A DNA stretch of 5,570 nucleotides. Origin: Candidatus Bathyarchaeota archaeon. GTDB taxonomy: Archaea > Thermoproteota > Bathyarchaeia > RBG-16-48-13 > JAGMEO01. This document shows, in pieces, positions 4,193 through 5,570 of this stretch. Under the pieces are notes generated by a model that was not told the origin of the DNA, ran no database searches, and saw nothing but the letters and a program-made list of their open reading frames with translations. The position numbers and the translations under genes are program-made. The stretch spans positions 1-5,570 of the forward strand of contig JAUVYS010000089.1 of assembly GCA_030602965.1 (NCBI GenBank), in the 5' to 3' direction. Numbering within the stretch: the first letter of the stretch is position 1; each line of letters begins with the position of its first letter.

Positions 4193-4435
4193 ATGACAGG
4201 GATCCTCCCAAAAAAGAAACGTATCGAATCAATGTTCTCTTTCATACAATCAGCTGATCAGGACAGAGCAACCCTCAATGAGATCAAATCTTTTATGCTC
4301 AAAAACTTTGGATTGAAATTTGAGACAACCACAAAATACGTTAAAGAGTGTTCACTGGCTGGATTCCTAATCGAACAACAGGGAAGATGGGAAGTAACAA
4401 GAAGATGGGAACAGCTCAAAAAAATGTGTGTGTGA
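4193..4435 (+). CDS. Winged-helix-like small protein (80 aa)
   Basis: Layout: a basic start (MTGILPKKKRIESMF), a helix, then RATLNEIKSFMLKNFGLKFETTTKYVKECSLAGFLIEQQGRWEVT (about 25-69). In this stretch the second and third helices (positioning and recognition) and a short wing can be seen, a pattern typical of winged-helix DNA-binding proteins: 'TTTKYVKECSLAGFL' resembles the usual recognition helix followed by 'leaGli'. GAGG stands four bases before the ATG. A different-frame ATG ten bases earlier opens only 24 codons. The promoter carries a TGTCCGC palindrome, which this protein or its neighbour might bind (autoregulation is inference). The stop lies 86 bases before the next gene, which has its own promoter. 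Confidence 0.65.
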   Translation: MTGILPKKKRIESMFSFIQSADQDRATLNEIKSFMLKNFGLKFETTTKYVKECSLAGFLIEQQGRWEVTRRWEQLKKMCV

Positions 4436-4470
4436 GAGTGAGTTTTTATCTGTTTATGTGCTGTTCAGGT

Positions 4471-4500
4471 TGTCCGACAGGTTTATAAATATGTCGGACA
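4471..4500 (+). promoter_or_regulatory. Consensus TATA box framed by TGTCCGAC / GTCGGACA half-sites
   Basis: TTTATAAATA (4482-4491) is a near-ideal archaeal TATA box. TGTCCGAC (4471-4478) and GTCGGACA (4493-4500) are exact 8-bp reverse complements that bracket it at near-equal distance. The expected start of transcription is about 4512, giving a very short leader with GGAG before the ATG at 4521. A protein bound across both half-sites would shut out TBP, so repression is expected. The half-sites share TGTCCG with the palindromes at 125-141 and 4150-4166. Confidence 0.7.
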
Positions 4501-4520
4501 TTTATAGAAAGTGGAGTTTG

Positions 4521-4850
4521 ATGGAATTGGGCAGCACAGCAGAGATCCCAGGGAAACTTCTGGCAGCAATCAGAGCAGCTCCAGGGCACTGTAAATCATA
4601 TTATTGCAGAGCAATTAATGGAAAGGCTGAGAGATACTGTTATGATAAGGATTGTTATGGAAACAGCTGGAAGAGAAAGAGAGGAATCTGCATCCCCTCA
4701 GATTGCCAATATCGAAAACCAACAGTTTGGAGGAAACTCAAGAAACTGGCTGAGGCTGGGCTGATCTGGATCAACAGGGAGAAAGTGAAAGACAAGTGGA
4801 TGGTCAGAGGCTGGGATTGGATGAAAGTATGCCGACCTATCAAATTTTAA
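4521..4850 (+). CDS. Cys-rich winged-helix protein, first gene of the right-hand operon (109 aa)
   Basis: The frame is open from 4428, but the real start is taken as ATG 4521: it has GGAG four bases upstream and lies just after the predicted transcription start, whereas the ATG at 4491 is inside the TATA box. The N-terminal half has a Cys cluster (24, 29, 40, 45, 57, 62, in the stretch from GHCKSYYC to PSDCQ) that may bind zinc or be structural. The C-terminal half (about 60-100) has helix-turn-helix features, with YRKPTVWRKLKKLAEAGLI as recognition helix and turn, followed by a wing-like WINREKVKDKWMV. Together this suggests a DNA-binding regulator or replication-type protein. I cannot name the family. 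It may control its own promoter. Confidence 0.7.
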   Translation: MELGSTAEIPGKLLAAIRAAPGHCKSYYCRAINGKAERYCYDKDCYGNSWKRKRGICIPSDCQYRKPTVWRKLKKLAEAGLIWINREKVKDKWMVRGWDWMKVCRPIKF

Positions 4851-4870
4851 AACAAAATGGAGGAATTGAG

Positions 4871-4996
4871 ATGAATGAAAAAATAGACAGCTGGATCCTG
4901 GATCCAGGAAATCAGAGGATTGCCCTGGCAGTTCATGGAGCTGATGCAGTGGCAGCCTATATCTATGAGAGAGTGCTGGAGCCCCTGGGCTGGTGA
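4871..4996 (+). CDS. Hypothetical protein (41 aa)
   Basis: GGAGG (4859-4863) stands seven bases before the ATG, a strong ribosome binding site. The frame runs upstream into the previous gene, but that region is its shadow. The product (MNEKIDSWILDPGNQRIALA...) has a moderately hydrophobic Ala-rich middle (16-30, not long or oily enough for a clear span) and ends EPLGW. No family is recognised. Its stop overlaps the next start as GTGA, so it belongs to the operon starting at 4521. Confidence 0.6.
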   Translation: MNEKIDSWILDPGNQRIALAVHGADAVAAYIYERVLEPLGW

Positions 4997-5091
4997 AAGT
5001 GTTGAATGAATGGAAATGGAACTGGTATTTTGAAAAAATCAGTTACAGATCACAATTCAAAGACAAAAGAGTGAGAATTGATGAAACATGA
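4993..5091 (+). CDS. Hypothetical small basic/aromatic protein (32 aa)
   Basis: GTG start in a GTGA overlap with the stop before it, and stop in an ATGA overlap with the start after it. This double coupling is the main evidence that so short a frame is real. The product (MKVLNEWKWNWYFEKISYRS...) is rich in Trp, Tyr and Lys/Arg, with a charged C-terminus. No domain is recognised. A TTG at 5002 could be an alternative start. Confidence 0.4.
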   Translation: MKVLNEWKWNWYFEKISYRSQFKDKRVRIDET

Positions 5092-5210
5092 ACCCAGAAG
5101 AGCTCAGAGAAACCCAGTATAAGCTCATCATTGCCATGCTGAAAGAGGATGAGATTCTCAGGAAACAGGTGAAAGAAAAGCTGAAGTGGTGGAAAAATGG
5201 CAAAAGATAA
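5088..5210 (+). CDS. Hypothetical helical protein (40 aa)
   Basis: ATG in an ATGA overlap with the preceding stop. The product (MNPEELRETQYKLIIAMLKE...) is a single long charged helix with a coiled-coil-like pattern and a basic end (KLKWWKNGKR). The last 14 bases overlap the following RHH gene in another frame. No family is recognised. It might be a small partner of the RHH protein, with which it is translationally coupled. Confidence 0.5.
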   Translation: MNPEELRETQYKLIIAMLKEDEILRKQVKEKLKWWKNGKR

Positions 5211-5370
5211 CAGAATTACAGTGCGTCTGACACCCTTCGAGAGACAGGCAATAGAGATCCTGGTCAAACAGAAAGCCTATGCAGATATAACAGATTTCAC
5301 CAGAAAGGCAATCCAGAACCAGCTGAACGCTGAGGGCATGGATCCAGCAAAACTTGAAGAGGGGAAATGA
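5197..5370 (+). CDS. Ribbon-helix-helix protein (57 aa)
   Basis: MAKDNRITVRLTPFERQAIEIL shows the canonical RHH layout. The strand RITVRLT (6-12) has alternating DNA-contacting residues, helix one is PFERQAIEILVKQKAY (13-28) and, after a DIT turn, helix two is DFTRKAIQNQLNAEG (33-47), with a short acidic tail. This is closer to CopG/Arc-like regulators ('tVRLt..e...l') than the two QVRLKL proteins at 3155 and 3734. The ATG lies within the 3' end of the 40-aa gene, with a GGTGG purine stretch upstream, and its stop overlaps the next start as ATGA. Probable transcriptional regulator of the operon or element. Confidence 0.75.
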   Translation: MAKDNRITVRLTPFERQAIEILVKQKAYADITDFTRKAIQNQLNAEGMDPAKLEEGK

Positions 5371-5570
5371 AAATGGCTGGTGATTATCTCAGAGTGAGCT
5401 CATGCACTCACAGAAGCAAAGGGAGAAAGCTCTGTTATTTTCCAGGAGAGCCAACATACAAAACCAACAATAAACCGTCATGTCCTTATCATTCAAGTGG
5501 GCATCTCAAAAACTGTGCAATATTAAAGGCACATGGAAAACGTGCTGAAAGCCCTATGATTTGTTGGAGA
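5367..5570 (+). CDS. Cys/His-rich, probably zinc-binding protein, 3' end beyond window
   Basis: 68 codons are visible and the frame is still open at the window edge. The ATG overlaps the RHH stop (ATGA), and GAGGGG lies just before it. Cys at 13, 23, 39, 50 and 66 and His at 15, 42, 46 and 56 fall in a pattern (SSCTH, KLCYF, SCPYHSSGH, NCAIL) that suggests one or two metal sites, though the spacing matches no family I can name with confidence. The protein is basic (Lys/Arg). It could bind nucleic acid or be a small enzyme domain; the missing C-terminus prevents a better call. Confidence 0.65.
   Translation, partial: MKMAGDYLRVSSCTHRSKGRKLCYFPGEPTYKTNNKPSCPYHSSGHLKNCAILKAHGKRAESPMICWR

Noticed and set aside
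4428..4520. Upstream extension of the 109-aa gene from GTG 4428 or ATG 4491
   Set aside because: This stretch contains the split operator and the TATA box, and the transcript would start after it.
4897..4908. 12-bp palindrome CCTGGATCCAGG
   Set aside because: Lies in the middle of a coding frame as part of Trp-Ile-Leu-Asp-Pro codons; GGATCC is frequent in these genes, so it is likely chance.

Overview
The window looks like a stretch of an archaeal mobile element (integrated plasmid or provirus), most likely from a euryarchaeon of the Methanosarcina/Methanoperedens sort. The support is: archaeal TATA boxes (a textbook TTTATAAATA at 4482-4491), strong Shine-Dalgarno (SD) motifs of the GGAGG type, an archaeal-style tyrosine recombinase ending in a coiled coil, and a high density of very small DNA-binding proteins of the ribbon-helix-helix (RHH), winged-helix and zinc-ribbon kinds. 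No rRNA, tRNA, CRISPR or housekeeping gene was seen. The host assignment is inference.

Layout. At the far left (1-144) lie a possible minus-strand gene start at 13 with its own promoter and operator, and a near-perfect 23-bp palindrome (122-144). Next is a ParB-family protein on the minus strand (196-1032), ending in a hairpin plus T-rich terminator. A 171-bp AT-rich divergent region (1033-1203) separates it from an integrase on the plus strand (1204-2424). Downstream are three tightly packed plus-strand genes: a 38-aa membrane peptide, a 114-aa membrane-anchored protein and a 69-aa protein (2506-3162). They meet tail to tail, with an 8-bp overlap, a minus-strand pair: a 54-aa zinc-ribbon protein (3318-3482) overlapping a 63-aa RHH protein (3155-3346).

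Across a 251-bp regulatory region full of repeats (3483-3733) a second, paralogous RHH protein is transcribed the other way (3734-3898) with a 51-aa partner (3898-4053). The right third holds an 80-aa winged-helix-like gene (4193-4435), then a dense operon of six tiny genes (4521 to beyond the window end) linked by stop/start overlaps. These are a Cys-rich winged-helix protein, three short unknowns, a third RHH protein and a Cys/His-rich protein cut by the window edge.

How it may work together (inference): the ParB-like protein and the integrase would serve maintenance and integration. The two divergent related RHH proteins look like a genetic switch controlling a shared promoter region with GTTAC/GTAAC operators. 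A TGTCCG/CGGACA operator family recurs at three places: beside parB, at the promoter of the 80-aa gene and around the TATA box of the right-hand operon. It could be a regulon of one regulator of the element, or in the first case a ParB centromere. Ten of the 15 genes called are under 90 codons and seven of those were found only by reading small frames with SD sites and stop/start overlaps.
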